The notes: a model not told the origin generated them from the letters alone. Positions 49,519-58,578 are shown, numbered from the stretch's first letter. The stretch: DNA of 64,000 nt from Bacteroidales bacterium (GCA_017460915.1 JAFUAA010000002.1:1-64000), one strand, 5' to 3'. A program made the numbers and translations.

Positions 49519-50937
49519 ATGAAGATAAAATCGCTTGTCATCATGATGGTGACGTGGCTCTGCGGGATGCTGTTTTCCTGTCAGGAACAGCCCCAACCTG
49601 CGAAAGACAAAGAGGTGGAAACCGACACCTTGACCATCTTGCAACATGTGCAGGAACGGGGCAAATTGATTGCCGTAACCAATTGCGAAATCATCAATTA
49701 CAATACCGATACCAAAACGCCTTCGGGCTTTGAGTACGAACTGCTGAGCAATTTTTGCAAGGCTTACGATCTCGAACTCGAGATGATTGTCAACGAGAAC
49801 CTGGACTCGTGCTTCCAGATGCTCGACTCCTGCGAGGTCGACATGGTGGCTGTGGGCATCGGTTCCAACAAGATAATGAAACATCGCTATTTGCTGAGCA
49901 ATCCCATCTTGTTGCAGCGCAGTGTCTTGGTGCAACGCATGCCGAAAGACTGGAAGAAAATGTCGACGGCCAACGAGGTCGAGAACCAGCTGCTTCGCTC
50001 GTCGGTCGACTTGGCGGGCAAGACCATTCATCTGCCTTCGGGCAGCCATGAGGTGGTTCTGCTCAGCCACCTCTCCGACCAAATCGGCGACACCATTTAC
50101 ATCGTCGAATGCGACACGATGAACAGCGTCGACCTGGTGCAGGCTGTCGCCGACGGACAAATCGATTACACCGTGGTGGAGGAGTATGTGGCTCGCATGG
50201 CCTCCATCGGTTTGGGCGGCCTCGACACCAAGTTGAACATCAGCGTGGAACAGCCTTTGGGCTGGGCCTTGCGGAACCACGAGGGCGACTCTTCGTTGCT
50301 GCTGGCCATCAATGAGTGGATCGACAATTTCGAGCAACGCAACCTCAACCGCATCTTGGCCAAATATGTCAACAAAGGCAATGTGTTTGGCATGAAGAAA
50401 CCCAAAGCGGACGGACTGTCGGGCTTCGACGCCATCATCAAGAAAACGGCCAAGGAAATCGGCTGGGACTGGCGGTTGCTGGCCTCGCTCATCTTTCAGG
50501 AGTCGCACTTCCGGCTCGACCTCGAGAGCGAGAAAGGCGCCTTCGGCCTCATGCAACTCATGCCCGTCGTCATGGAGCGTTATGACATCGACTACGATGC
50601 CACGCCCGAAGAACAACTGGAGGCGGGCGGCAAACTCATCAAATACCTGAGCGATTGCCTAGCTAACAAAGTGTCCGACAGCACCGAGCGGATGAAGTTC
50701 GTCTTGGCTTCCTACAATGCAGGCCTCGGCCATGTCTACGACGCCCAGCGCCTGGCGCTCAAATACGGCAAAGACCCCGAGGTGTGGGACAACAATGTGG
50801 ACTATTTCATCCTCAACAAGTCGAAATATTACAATGACACTTGCTGCAAGGCGGGCTATTTGCGTGGCTCCGAGACCTATCGGTTTGTCGAAGAGGTGCT
50901 CGACCGCTATTATCAATATCAAGCAACTTATAATTAA
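49519..50937 (+). CDS. mltF: Membrane-bound lytic transglycosylase F
   Basis: A 472-residue lipoprotein (lipobox GMLFSC) with a solute-binding SBP_bac_3-like domain (about 40-290: RGKLIAVTNCEIINYNTDTK, PSGFEYELLSNFCKAYDLEL) and a C-terminal lysozyme-like SLT domain: LLASLIFQESHFRLDLESEK with catalytic Glu328, AFGLMQLMPVVM and FVLASYNAGLGHVYDAQRLA. It cleaves glycan strands of peptidoglycan from the periplasmic face. The upstream box reads TACTTTTA, one mismatch. A dispersed repeat follows the stop. Confidence 0.93.
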   Translation: MKIKSLVIMMVTWLCGMLFSCQEQPQPAKDKEVETDTLTILQHVQERGKLIAVTNCEIINYNTDTKTPSGFEYELLSNFCKAYDLELEMIVNENLDSCFQMLDSCEVDMVAVGIGSNKIMKHRYLLSNPILLQRSVLVQRMPKDWKKMSTANEVENQLLRSSVDLAGKTIHLPSGSHEVVLLSHLSDQIGDTIYIVECDTMNSVDLVQAVADGQIDYTVVEEYVARMASIGLGGLDTKLNISVEQPLGWALRNHEGDSSLLLAINEWIDNFEQRNLNRILAKYVNKGNVFGMKKPKADGLSGFDAIIKKTAKEIGWDWRLLASLIFQESHFRLDLESEKGAFGLMQLMPVVMERYDIDYDATPEEQLEAGGKLIKYLSDCLANKVSDSTERMKFVLASYNAGLGHVYDAQRLALKYGKDPEVWDNNVDYFILNKSKYYNDTCCKAGYLRGSETYRFVEEVLDRYYQYQATYN

Positions 50938-50943
50938 TGTCAA

Positions 50944-50969
50944 GGGCTCCTGAGCTTGCCGAAGGACCC
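50944..50969. repeat. GGGCTCCTGAGCTTGCCGAA-type palindrome
   Basis: GGG-TCCT...AGGA-CCC arms around GAGCTTGCCG. It is the same family as the element translated in mvaD (11635-11677), here between mltF and a barrel gene. Confidence 0.7.
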
Positions 50970-50989
50970 GATTTAAAAAGAGGTCAACC

Positions 50990-51610
50990 ATGAAAAAGAT
51001 TTGTACTAGCCTTATTGTTTTGGCTTTTTTGTTCTTTGGCTTTTCTGAAGCCTCAGCCCAATCCTTCAACGCCGGCCTGACCGCTGGTGCTACGTTCTGC
51101 CAGGTTGACGGCGACAATTACGCGGGATTCCATCAACTGGGTTTCACTGCGGGAGCCTTCGTCAACCTGCCTTTTGATGATTATCTTTCAGCCCAAATGG
51201 AACTGAAGTACTCGCTTTTAGGAGCACATTCGTCTGACAGAGAGGTGAACGAGTTCTATTATAATCCCTACAACCTTCGCCTGCATTATGCCGAGGTGCC
51301 ACTCATGTTGCGCTTCGGCGTGGATTTCCTCACCTTGGAAGCTGGTGTCAGTGCCGATATTCGGGTTAGGGCCACGGAGGATGTGGATGGCGATTACCAA
51401 ATCACGACCTCGCGCTGGAATGCTTTCTCGATGACGGCCAACGGCGGCGTGCATCTCGCCATTAATGAGCATCTGGGTGTCGGCGCACGTTTCATGTACT
51501 CCGTGGTGCCCATCCGTTTCACGGGCAATCCTGGGTGGTTCTACAACCAATATTACAATAAAGTGGTCCAGATTACGCTGACCTACAACATCAACTCTCC
51601 GTTGCGATAA
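50990..51610 (+). CDS. Outer-membrane beta-barrel protein, 206 aa
   Basis: Signal peptide 1-24 (ending EASAQ), then an eight-strand barrel pattern (FNAGLTAGATFCQVDGDNYA, LGFTAGAFVNLPFDDYLSAQ, LNEHL-like turns, TLTYNINSPLR). It belongs to the PorT/OMP_b-brl group, with no enzymatic motif. Its 3' end overlaps the convergent queG gene by 20 nt. Function unknown; porin-like or structural. Confidence 0.8.
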   Translation: MKKICTSLIVLAFLFFGFSEASAQSFNAGLTAGATFCQVDGDNYAGFHQLGFTAGAFVNLPFDDYLSAQMELKYSLLGAHSSDREVNEFYYNPYNLRLHYAEVPLMLRFGVDFLTLEAGVSADIRVRATEDVDGDYQITTSRWNAFSMTANGGVHLAINEHLGVGARFMYSVVPIRFTGNPGWFYNQYYNKVVQITLTYNINSPLR

Positions 51611-52514
51611 ACTCGATATTCCGTTTCAATCCCTCATACCCGGTGCGTTTCACGGCCGAAGGCTTGAATAGAGCCTCAAATCCAGCTTCGTCGAGGCTCT
51701 TCCAGTCGGCTTCCCGCATGGACAAAAGCCGTTCGGAAGGTTGGAATTCAGGCTCCCTGTTGGGCAGCGAGAACCGGTTGTAGGGACACACGTCTTGGCA
51801 AATGTCGCAGCCATACATCCAACCTTTGAATTGCTCTCGGTCGTGTCCTTCGAGGCTGCCTTTGTATTCGATGGTCAGATAGGAGATGCACTTGCGCGCA
51901 TCAATGCGGAACGGGGCCTCCAAAGCACCTGTGGGGCAGGCGTCGAGGCATTTTGTGCAGCGACCGCAGCGATTGGTCATGATTTGACTAGTTTCGGTCA
52001 AGTCCAAAGGCAGAAACAAGTGTCCGATGAAAAAGAAAGAACCTTTTTTCGGATGGATTAAGGTGGTGTTTTTTCCGATAAACCCCAAGCCGCATCGCAC
52101 GGCCCAAGCACGGTCAAGCACGGGCGCCGAGTCGACGAAGACGCGGGAGCCTTCCAGCTTACCCGCCTGCGCCTCAATGCGTTCCAGCAGTTGGCGCATC
52201 TTGCGTTTCAAGACGTTGTGATAGTCGTTGCCATAGGCGTATTTGGCGATTTTGCAGTGTTCGCCGTCGCCGACGGTTTGTTGGGGAAAATAGTTGTAAA
52301 GCACGGTGACGATGCTCTTGGTGCCTTCCACGAGCAGGCGCGGGTCGTAGCGTTTTTCCTTGTTGCGGGTCAGGTAGCCCATCTCGCCTTCACGTTCTTC
52401 TTCGAGCCATTGCTCCACGTGCGCCGATTCCTCATCCAAGGCCGTGGCACAGGCTATGCCGCAAGCGTCGAAGCCCATGCGTTCGGCTTCGTCGACAATC
52501 CATTTTGAGGTCAT
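51591..52514 (-). CDS. queG: Epoxyqueuosine reductase
   Basis: A 307-residue cobalamin-dependent iron-sulfur enzyme making queuosine in tRNA. SKWIVDEAERMGFDACGIAC begins the N-domain and YLTRNKEKRYDPRLLVEGTK follows. FVDSAPVLDRAWAVRCGLGF is the active-site Asp region. The two 4Fe-4S motifs are CGRCTKCLDACP and CDICQDVCP. The C-terminal HEAT-like repeat of longer versions is absent, which is the short form. The ATG at 52514 gives the family start. It lies 7 nt after the barrel gene on the same strand. Confidence 0.94.
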   Translation of the reverse strand: MTSKWIVDEAERMGFDACGIACATALDEESAHVEQWLEEEREGEMGYLTRNKEKRYDPRLLVEGTKSIVTVLYNYFPQQTVGDGEHCKIAKYAYGNDYHNVLKRKMRQLLERIEAQAGKLEGSRVFVDSAPVLDRAWAVRCGLGFIGKNTTLIHPKKGSFFFIGHLFLPLDLTETSQIMTNRCGRCTKCLDACPTGALEAPFRIDARKCISYLTIEYKGSLEGHDREQFKGWMYGCDICQDVCPYNRFSLPNREPEFQPSERLLSMREADWKSLDEAGFEALFKPSAVKRTGYEGLKRNIEFIATES

Positions 52515-52521
52515 CGGAAGT

Positions 52522-53229
52522 TTAGAACGGGGCAAACGACACACCCACCGACAAAGGATGGAGCTCAGGCGCTTCGTGACCCACGGCGAACACGGGCGAG
52601 ATTTGGTAGGCCGCAAAGGCGCTCACCCATTTCCAGCCCACGCGTAAGGTGGCGGTGTAGGCATAACGCTCCAAGTTATTAATATAGGTGTATTTCTCAT
52701 GAATGGTGACACCACTGCCTTCGTCGGCCAAGATATTGTCGGTGTAGTCGGGACCAACGTACTTGGTTTTGGCGGCCAGCATGACACCGATCTTGAACCC
52801 TACGCCGATCTTCACTTGATCCTTGATGCGGAAACGCAACTCCATCGGCACCTCAAGGTAGGTCGGGTTGATTTTGGCGCGCTTGAAGTTGTCGTTGCCG
52901 CGATACGACTCCGAGAATCTCATCGTGTCGTTGGTGTAGGGGTTGGTGAGGCGGTTATAGGAATAGTAGTTGTGCGAAGACATGCCCACGCCGACGGCCA
53001 CAGTGTGCTTCGAGCTTTCGCCCAAAGGGAAGTTGTAGGTCAGGGCGAGGCTCATGCCTTGGTTGAAGCCTCGGGCATCCCAGTTGCTGTTGTTGGCCTT
53101 GGCGAGTTGGAAGTCGCTGAAAAGGTCGAAGCCGAGCGTGACCTTGTTATCGGTTTTGTTGGCGATGAGCTGGGCATACGAGGCTACTGAGCATGCTAGC
53201 ACGATGAGGGTGAAAAATACTTTCTTCAT
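52522..53229 (-). CDS. Outer-membrane beta-barrel protein, 235 aa
   Basis: The ATG at 53229 opens a signal peptide (MKKVFFTLIVLACSVASYAQ). The mature part has repeated amphipathic strands (VTLGFDLFSDFQLAKANNSN, SLALTYNFPLGESSKHTVAV) and ends in SVGVSFAPF with terminal Phe, as in Bacteroidota porin-like proteins. Co-directional with queG, but the two jobs are unrelated. Confidence 0.8.
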   Translation of the reverse strand: MKKVFFTLIVLACSVASYAQLIANKTDNKVTLGFDLFSDFQLAKANNSNWDARGFNQGMSLALTYNFPLGESSKHTVAVGVGMSSHNYYSYNRLTNPYTNDTMRFSESYRGNDNFKRAKINPTYLEVPMELRFRIKDQVKIGVGFKIGVMLAAKTKYVGPDYTDNILADEGSGVTIHEKYTYINNLERYAYTATLRVGWKWVSAFAAYQISPVFAVGHEAPELHPLSVGVSFAPF

Positions 53230-53296
53230 ATTAGTGTTGTTGTTGAATTGTTTAATTGTGTTGGCTTGGGTTCTGGCGGATTTGGAATCCACCCAT

Positions 53297-53752
53297 TCAG
53301 AGCTTTAGTTCAGCAGCAACAGCCGATCGCTCGTCCAACAAGCGGTTGATGTCCTCGTCGGAGAGGTTGTCGGCACGCAGCTGGTCGTCGATGGCGGCCA
53401 GCTGGGCTTCGAGGTTTTCCGTCGTGCCCGGAATGTCGGTCAGTTGTTTTTCCTTGTTGACGGTCGGTGCTTGTGGCGTAGCAGTCGGGTTGACGACTTG
53501 GGGATTGGCACTGGTGAGGTTGTTGAGCTGTCCCATCACCATGCCTACCATCTGCTTGGTGAACGGGTCGAGTTTGAAGATTTCCACCTTCATGTCGTCC
53601 TTCAGTTCGTCGAAGTCTTCGAGAAACATCTTCAGCTGTTCCTTCTGCTCTTCGTTGATGCCTGGAATGGCATCGAGGTCTTGGCTTTCCATCATTTTCT
53701 TGAACATGTTCAAGAGTCCATCGAGGTTGTTATTGAGGTTGTTTTCGTCCAT
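53297..53752 (-). CDS. Hypothetical protein, 151 aa
   Basis: A soluble acidic protein with two helical parts joined by a Pro/Thr/Asn linker. NNLDGLLNMFKKMMESQDLD and QLKMFLEDFDELKDDMKVEI lead, and LEAQLAAIDDQLRADNLSDE, DINRLLDERSAVAAELKL ends as a coiled coil. No signal or membrane helix. I do not recognise it. It precedes the barrel gene, so it may be co-transcribed. A weak -7-like TTACTTTG (53846-53853, minus) is upstream. Confidence 0.6.
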   Translation of the reverse strand: MDENNLNNNLDGLLNMFKKMMESQDLDAIPGINEEQKEQLKMFLEDFDELKDDMKVEIFKLDPFTKQMVGMVMGQLNNLTSANPQVVNPTATPQAPTVNKEKQLTDIPGTTENLEAQLAAIDDQLRADNLSDEDINRLLDERSAVAAELKL

Positions 53753-53770
53753 TTTTCATTTGTTTTGCAA

Positions 53771-53813
53771 GTCCCCATGTCATTGCGAGCGAAGCGTGGC
53801 AATCTATGGGGAC
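53771..53813. repeat. Palindromic repeat containing TCATTGCGAGCGAAGCG
   Basis: Arms GTCCCCAT (53771-53778) and ATGGGGAC (53806-53813) enclose a partial copy of the CGTCATTGCGAGG family seen at 36991. Confidence 0.65.
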
Positions 53814-53928
53814 GGTCGGAACGGTTAATCAAAAACCATTCCGCGTGCAAAGTAACGCTTTTTTCGTGGATTGATTGCGACAAATTGACATTTTTTTCCG
53901 ATAATTGCATTTTCAAACGCATTGAATT

Positions 53929-54714
53929 ATGGATTTCAACACGATAATAGTGCAGTTGGGCGAGAGCATCGCGTGGGTCAGCCTCAACCGTCCCGAAGTG
54001 CGTAATGCCCTGAATGCCGAACTGATACACGAACTGACCGAGGTCTTCGACTGGTTGGACAAGCGCGACGACATCCGCGTCATCGTCCTCAAAGGCAACG
54101 GCAAGGCGTTTTGCGCCGGCGCCGACATCAACTATATGAAGGAGATGGCGCAATTCAGCCACAACCAGAACATCGCCGACGCCGAAAAGCTGTCGAAGCT
54201 GTTCCAGACCATCCATTTCTGCAACAAGGCCGTCATCGTCGAGGTGCATGGCGCCTGCATCGGTGGGGCCAACGGCATCGTTGCCGCTGCCGACATCGTC
54301 ATTGCCGAGCGCGACACCAAGTTTGCCTTCTCTGAGGTGCGGTTGGGGCTCACTCCAGCCACCATTTCGCCTTTCGTGGTGGCAAAAATCGGGAACACTG
54401 CCGCCAGGGAACTGATGCTCACGGGTCGCCGTTTCACCGCCGACGAAGCTAAAACTTTTGGCTTGGTGAACGTTGTCGTCGACGAAGTTGAAATGATTGA
54501 CAAGGAACGGCAATATATCGACCATTTCCTGCATGCCTCGCCCGATGCCATCGCCGAATGCAAGAACCTGCTCCGCATGGTGAGCGGCACCGACGATAGG
54601 TTCAATCCCGTTTTCTACCAGACCTCGCTCCTCATCGCCTCGCAACGTATCTCCCAAGCGGGCCAGGAAGGCATGAAGGCGTTTTTCGAGAAGCGGAAAC
54701 CTGATTGGGCCTAA
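53929..54714 (+). CDS. Enoyl-CoA hydratase/isomerase (crotonase family)
   Basis: A 261-residue crotonase. FCAGADINYMKEMA is the first oxyanion loop, VHGACIGGANGIVAAADIVI the second, with FSEVRLGLTPATISPFVV and AKIGNTAARELMLTGRRFTA typical of methylglutaconyl-CoA hydratases and related enzymes. The hydratase Glu is probably that of FSEVRLGLTPA. Likely a step in branched-chain or acyl-CoA metabolism; the exact substrate cannot be fixed. Single gene; no clear -7 box within 40 nt. Confidence 0.86.
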   Translation: MDFNTIIVQLGESIAWVSLNRPEVRNALNAELIHELTEVFDWLDKRDDIRVIVLKGNGKAFCAGADINYMKEMAQFSHNQNIADAEKLSKLFQTIHFCNKAVIVEVHGACIGGANGIVAAADIVIAERDTKFAFSEVRLGLTPATISPFVVAKIGNTAARELMLTGRRFTADEAKTFGLVNVVVDEVEMIDKERQYIDHFLHASPDAIAECKNLLRMVSGTDDRFNPVFYQTSLLIASQRISQAGQEGMKAFFEKRKPDWA

Positions 54715-54828
54715 GAAACAGTGCTTCAACTCTGCGGAAAGTGCCAAAAAAATGCAGATTCTGCAGCGTTGAAGGGGTGTTTTCCAAAATTCTTCATCCG
54801 GTGTTGGTGGGGGTTTGGGGGATTTTCT

Positions 54829-54836
54829 TACCTTTG
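54829..54836 (+). promoter_or_regulatory. -7 box of elbB
   Basis: TACCTTTG, 25 nt upstream of the ATG at 54862. Confidence 0.7.
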
Positions 54837-54861
54837 TCCCCAAAATAAAATCCTAACACCG

Positions 54862-55527
54862 ATGAAGAAATTTGCAGTAATCTTAGCTGGCTGCGGTCGG
54901 AAGGACGGCAGCGAAATCAACGAAGCCATCACGCTTTTGCTCTCCATTGAGCAGCATCATTGTGAATATCAATGCTTTGCGCCTAATCGCCCACAGCACG
55001 AGGTGGTCGACCACTTGACGGAAAAGCAAACCGACGAGCAGCGCAACATCCTCACCGAGGCGGCGCGCCTCGCGCGGAGCCGCATCTTGCCCATCGAGGA
55101 ATATAAGGCTGAGGACTACGACGGCCTGCTCTTCAGCGGCGGCTATGGCGTGGCCAAGAACCTGTGCGATTATGCCTACAAAGGTGCCGATATGGAGGTG
55201 CAGCCTGATGTGGCGCGCGCCATCATCGAGACGAACGAGGCTCACAAACCCCTCGGGGGCATGTGTATCGCACCCGTGATGTTCGCCAAGCTGCTGCCTG
55301 GCGTGTGCGTCACCTTGGGCAACGAGGGCACGCCCGATGCCGACAACATTCGAGAAATGGGCGCATTTCATGTGCAGACCGAACATGGCGATGTGTGCGC
55401 CGACAACGAGATGCTGGTCTTCACCACGCCTGCTTATATGCTTGACGCGACCCTCAAGGACGTGTACGATGGTGCCTTCAATCTCATCGATTCCATTGTC
55501 GACACCTTGGACGGGCATCGCGACTGA
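54862..55527 (+). CDS. elbB: ElbB-type glyoxalase/DJ-1-like protein
   Basis: A 221-residue class I glutamine amidotransferase-fold protein. VILAGCGRKDGSEINEAITL is a strong ElbB start and LLFSGGYGVAKNLCDYAYKG follows. PLGGMCIAPVMFAKLLPG holds the nucleophile-elbow Cys. FTTPAYMLDATLKDVYDG ends the domain. ElbB (YhbL) proteins act on glyoxal-type aldehydes or in isoprenoid-linked metabolism by association; the physiological role is unsure. Strong promoter and terminator. Confidence 0.92.
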   Translation: MKKFAVILAGCGRKDGSEINEAITLLLSIEQHHCEYQCFAPNRPQHEVVDHLTEKQTDEQRNILTEAARLARSRILPIEEYKAEDYDGLLFSGGYGVAKNLCDYAYKGADMEVQPDVARAIIETNEAHKPLGGMCIAPVMFAKLLPGVCVTLGNEGTPDADNIREMGAFHVQTEHGDVCADNEMLVFTTPAYMLDATLKDVYDGAFNLIDSIVDTLDGHRD

Positions 55528-55550
55528 TTTGACAACGATAAGCTACAAAG

Positions 55551-55581
55551 AAAGGAAGCGGCCTTCAAGGCCGCTTCCTTT
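55551..55581. terminator. Bidirectional terminator
   Basis: A 13- to 15-bp perfect stem AAAGGAAGCGGCC/GGCCGCTTCCTTT with a 5-nt TTCAA loop lies between convergent elbB and the repeat-protein gene. Confidence 0.85.
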
Positions 55582-55604
55582 GTTATGTAGGGTTGGCTTT
55601 TCGC

Positions 55605-56732
55605 TTATCTGCGTCCGCTACCTGAACCGCTGCGGGTGCTTGAGCTGCGCGAGGAACTGTTGGAACTTGAGCTTCTCGATGAGCTGCCTGAGGAGCTGGT
55701 GCCGCTGTTGCTTGAGCCGTTGCTGACGCGTCCGCTGCTTGAACCAGTGTTGCCTGTGCGACCACTTGAGTTGGTGCCTGTGCTGCCCGAGTTGCTGGTG
55801 CCACTATTGACTCGGCTACTGTTTGAACCACTGTTGCCCGTGCGACCGCTTGAGTTGGTGCCTGTGCTGCCCGAGTTGCTGGTGCTGCTGTTGACTCGGC
55901 TACTGTTTGAACCAGTGTTGCCCGTGCGACCACTTGAGTTGGTGCCTGTGCTGCCCGAGTTGCTGGTGCCGCTGTTGACGCGACCGCTGCTTGAGCCAGT
56001 GGATGCTGGGCCGGTCGAAGCACCGCCGTTGTAGCTGCCCGAACTCATGCTGCCCGTGTTGGGCTTGGGTCTGACCGTGGCGCTGGGTGCCGTGCCGCTG
56101 TCGTTGGGCTTGGGTTCCGTGTAGTGGTTGGCGGGATAGCCACCGTTGCTGTGGTGGTAGTTATAGGTGTGGTGCATTGGATCCATCGGGGGCGGAGGGG
56201 TGCCATGTCCGTAGCCTGCGGGAGGTGGCATGGGCGGGCGATAGCCGTCGTAGTAGAAGCGATAGGGGTTGGGGCGGGTGTAGTAGCGTGGACGTGCAGG
56301 GGCGCGCACTACAATCCAGCTGTTGGTGCGAGGCCCGTTCCACCAGAACTCCAGAGGCTCAAAGTACTCGAAGGTGCTGAAGCTGTAGAGTTCGCTGCCC
56401 ATCTCGTAGTAGGGCATGATGGTGTAGACCCAGCCGGGGTTGGCGCGATAGGCAGGAATCTCCAAGGTGATTCTCTTGATTCTGCCTGGGCAGACGCTGA
56501 CGTACTTCTCAGCGTAGGCGTAGCCGTCGTCGGGGTCGAGGAAGAGATACACTGAACCCCTGTAGGTGTAGTCGCCGATATTCTCCACGTCGTAGTAGAC
56601 CGTGACCGAATTGTAGTTGTACACCATCACTGGCTGTGAGACCAAGGCAAGTTCGGGTGGATAACCGGCTGCTTTTGCTGCGATGGATCCCACTACCAGC
56701 AGGATGCTCATCAGGATGTTCTTGGCTTTCAT
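55605..56732 (-). CDS. Secreted Ser/Gly/Asn-rich repeat protein, 375 aa
   Basis: Signal peptide 1-21, then a beta domain (about 25-150: VMVYNYNSVTVYYDVENIGD, GRIKRITLEIPAYRANPGWV). A Tyr/Pro/His linker (YRFYYDGYRPPMPPPAGYGH) follows, then a low-complexity tail of tandem repeats like GTSNSGSTGTNSSGRTGN, ending SGSGSGRR. The DNA repeats with an 84-bp period (see 55720-56000). The tail is flexible, as in surface-linked proteins. No type IX sorting domain is evident, so retention in the envelope is likely. Function unknown. Confidence 0.72.
   Translation of the reverse strand: MKAKNILMSILLVVGSIAAKAAGYPPELALVSQPVMVYNYNSVTVYYDVENIGDYTYRGSVYLFLDPDDGYAYAEKYVSVCPGRIKRITLEIPAYRANPGWVYTIMPYYEMGSELYSFSTFEYFEPLEFWWNGPRTNSWIVVRAPARPRYYTRPNPYRFYYDGYRPPMPPPAGYGHGTPPPPMDPMHHTYNYHHSNGGYPANHYTEPKPNDSGTAPSATVRPKPNTGSMSSGSYNGGASTGPASTGSSSGRVNSGTSNSGSTGTNSSGRTGNTGSNSSRVNSSTSNSGSTGTNSSGRTGNSGSNSSRVNSGTSNSGSTGTNSSGRTGNTGSSSGRVSNGSSNSGTSSSGSSSRSSSSNSSSRSSSTRSGSGSGRR
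55720..56000. repeat. 84-bp tandem repeat in repeat-protein gene
   Basis: TTGACTCGGC at 55807 and 55891 and TTGACGCG at 55975 mark units of 84 bp (28 codons). A shorter or diverged unit lies to the left. The period is a multiple of three, so copy-number change keeps the frame. Confidence 0.75.
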
Positions 56733-56796
56733 AGTTGCGATTGTTTTTGAGGGTTTGACTTCAGTTTGTGGTCCTATACCAAAACCGTGCCAAGAA

Positions 56797-58230
56797 TCAC
56801 TTCTCGGTCACGCGCGAGGTCTTTCCGTAGTCGATGTCGGAATGCTGGGCCAGGTATTCGAGCATCAGGTCGTTGGACGAGCGGAAGGTGCTTTCGCCGT
56901 CGTCCTCGTGCTCATAGTCGAACACGCTCGCCATGTAGCTGTTCATCACGATGCTGTATTTGGCGTTCATGTCCAAGGGCTTGCCATTTTCCAGGGTCAC
57001 TTCGATGTCGGTCATCTCGCCGTTGTCGTCCACCTTATAATTATAAGAGCAGCCTGAGCAGTAGATGGGCCCATGGTCGGTGACGAAACAGCACTTCATC
57101 AGGCGGATGATTTCCTCGCCCGTGAGGGTGTAGTGGATGATTTCGTTGTCGAAGGGGTCTAAAGCGAGCATGTCCTTCAGCATGATGGGACGGGCCGAGA
57201 GCGTGTCGTAGCGCACGCCACCAGGGTTCTGGAAGCCCATGTCGGAGCCCGTGGTGTAGCGGATGGCGTCGGTCATCAGGCAGCCGAGCGACTCGTAGCT
57301 GTTGATGGGGCTGAGGTTGTTGCCGACGATGGTGTAGAAATAGTCATTGCTGTTGTAGTTGTCCACCATGGCTTGCACCTCGGCGTTGCGCTTCGGGAAG
57401 TCCTTGATGGAGAGCAGCTGCGACTTGACGTCCACCACCTTGCCTTCGCGGACGGTGAAGGTGCTGAACGTCACAAACTTGACCTTGGCCTCGGCTTGGG
57501 TGACCAGCACGCCGTTCACCATTTGCTTTCCGTTTTCGCCCACGCGGGTGTGCGAGTGTCCACCAAAGATGGCGTCGATTTGCGGGAACTTGGCGGCCAC
57601 TTCGCGGTCTTCCTCATGACCTAGATGGGTGAGCAGGAAGACGAGGTGGCAGTCTTGCAACTCGTCCAAGTATTGGGGCAGCACTTCCTCGAAGGGGACG
57701 AAGTGAGAACCGGCAGCGTGTTTCGGGTGGAAGTCGGGGAGGCCGTTCTCGCCCAGTTGGATGCCACCAATCACGCCAATTTTCAGGCCTTCGCGTTCGA
57801 AGATGACGTAGGGGTGGACGTTGGGCATCCGCAGGGTGTCGTCGAAGGTGACGTTGGCGCACACGAAGGGGAACTTGGCCCACGTGAGCACGTCGCGCAA
57901 GGCCAACACGCCGGCATCCCATTCATGATTGCCGAAGGTGGAGAGGTCGAAACCGACGGCGTTCATCAAGTCGTACATAGGCTTGGTGGGCTGGGCATAG
58001 CGGTCGTTGATGGGATTGCCAGAACGGTTGTCGCCCGCGCCGAAAAGCAACAAGTCGGGATGCACGGCACGGAGGCTGTCGACGAGTGCAGCCAGCTGTG
58101 GGAAGTTGTCGATGTTGGCGTGCATGTCGTTGGTCGAGACGACATAGATCTTCTGTTCCTTGGGCTGGCACGATGCCAGGAAGAACGTGGCCGCAAAGGC
58201 CACAAGCATGAGTTTCGTAAACTTCTTCAT
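56797..58230 (-). CDS. 5'-nucleotidase/UshA-like lipoprotein
   Basis: A 477-residue lipoprotein (lipobox FFLASC) with a calcineurin-like metallophosphatase domain: VVSTNDMHANIDNFPQLAAL (D-x-H), FGAGDNRSGNP (GD), STFGNHEWDAG (GNHE) and IFGGHSHTRVGENG (GHxH). A 5'-nucleotidase C-domain (SYESLGCLMTDAIRYTTGSD, PFDNEIIHYTLTGEEIIRLM) follows. It dephosphorylates nucleotides in the periplasm or at the surface. The ATG at 58230 opens the signal peptide. It follows a 64-residue gene by 4 nt. Confidence 0.9.
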   Translation of the reverse strand: MKKFTKLMLVAFAATFFLASCQPKEQKIYVVSTNDMHANIDNFPQLAALVDSLRAVHPDLLLFGAGDNRSGNPINDRYAQPTKPMYDLMNAVGFDLSTFGNHEWDAGVLALRDVLTWAKFPFVCANVTFDDTLRMPNVHPYVIFEREGLKIGVIGGIQLGENGLPDFHPKHAAGSHFVPFEEVLPQYLDELQDCHLVFLLTHLGHEEDREVAAKFPQIDAIFGGHSHTRVGENGKQMVNGVLVTQAEAKVKFVTFSTFTVREGKVVDVKSQLLSIKDFPKRNAEVQAMVDNYNSNDYFYTIVGNNLSPINSYESLGCLMTDAIRYTTGSDMGFQNPGGVRYDTLSARPIMLKDMLALDPFDNEIIHYTLTGEEIIRLMKCCFVTDHGPIYCSGCSYNYKVDDNGEMTDIEVTLENGKPLDMNAKYSIVMNSYMASVFDYEHEDDGESTFRSSNDLMLEYLAQHSDIDYGKTSRVTEK

Positions 58231-58234
58231 GGCC

Positions 58235-58429
58235 TTAGAATTTGACGTAGATTTTCGAGTTGGCGTGCAGCGAGCCATCCAAGTCGATGACGTTGCCGTA
58301 GGCATCTTTCACTTCAATGCCGTCGAGCTTGGGCGGCAGGTTGTTGGCGCGGCAGTAGGCCAGTACCACTGATTTCACCTTCGCGCCGTAGTAGGTGCGC
58401 ACTTCGGTGTCGTTGACGAATGCTTTCAT
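58235..58429 (-). CDS. Small hypothetical protein, 64 aa
   Basis: MKAFVNDTEVRTYYGAKVKS, then VVLAYCRANNLPP and KDAYGNVIDLDGSLHANSKI, ending IYVKF. The alternating strands and the final short strand suggest a small beta-grasp or beta-hairpin fold. It is first in the unit with the 5'-nucleotidase gene (stop-to-start gap of 4 nt), which implies a shared role, but none can be stated. No signal peptide. Confidence 0.65.
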   Translation of the reverse strand: MKAFVNDTEVRTYYGAKVKSVVLAYCRANNLPPKLDGIEVKDAYGNVIDLDGSLHANSKIYVKF

Positions 58430-58484
58430 GATGATTGAGTTTTAGGATTTATGATTCTATTTTAAGTGAGGTAACATCAGGGGG

Positions 58485-58492
58485 CAAAAATA
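58485..58492 (-). promoter_or_regulatory. -7 box of nucleotidase unit
   Basis: Minus-strand TATTTTTG, 55 nt upstream of the 64-aa gene start. Confidence 0.65.
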
Positions 58493-58578
58493 GGAAAATC
58501 GACCTTGCAATTCAGTTTTTTTTGCAAAAAGACAAAAAAATACGTAATTTTACTTACGCCTATGTTGACTTTAAGGTC

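Noticed and set aside
55720..56000. CRISPR array
   Set aside because: The repeats are long, coding, without unique spacers, and lie inside a protein gene. The GTTTGTTGTCG repeats at 4471 are too short and irregular.
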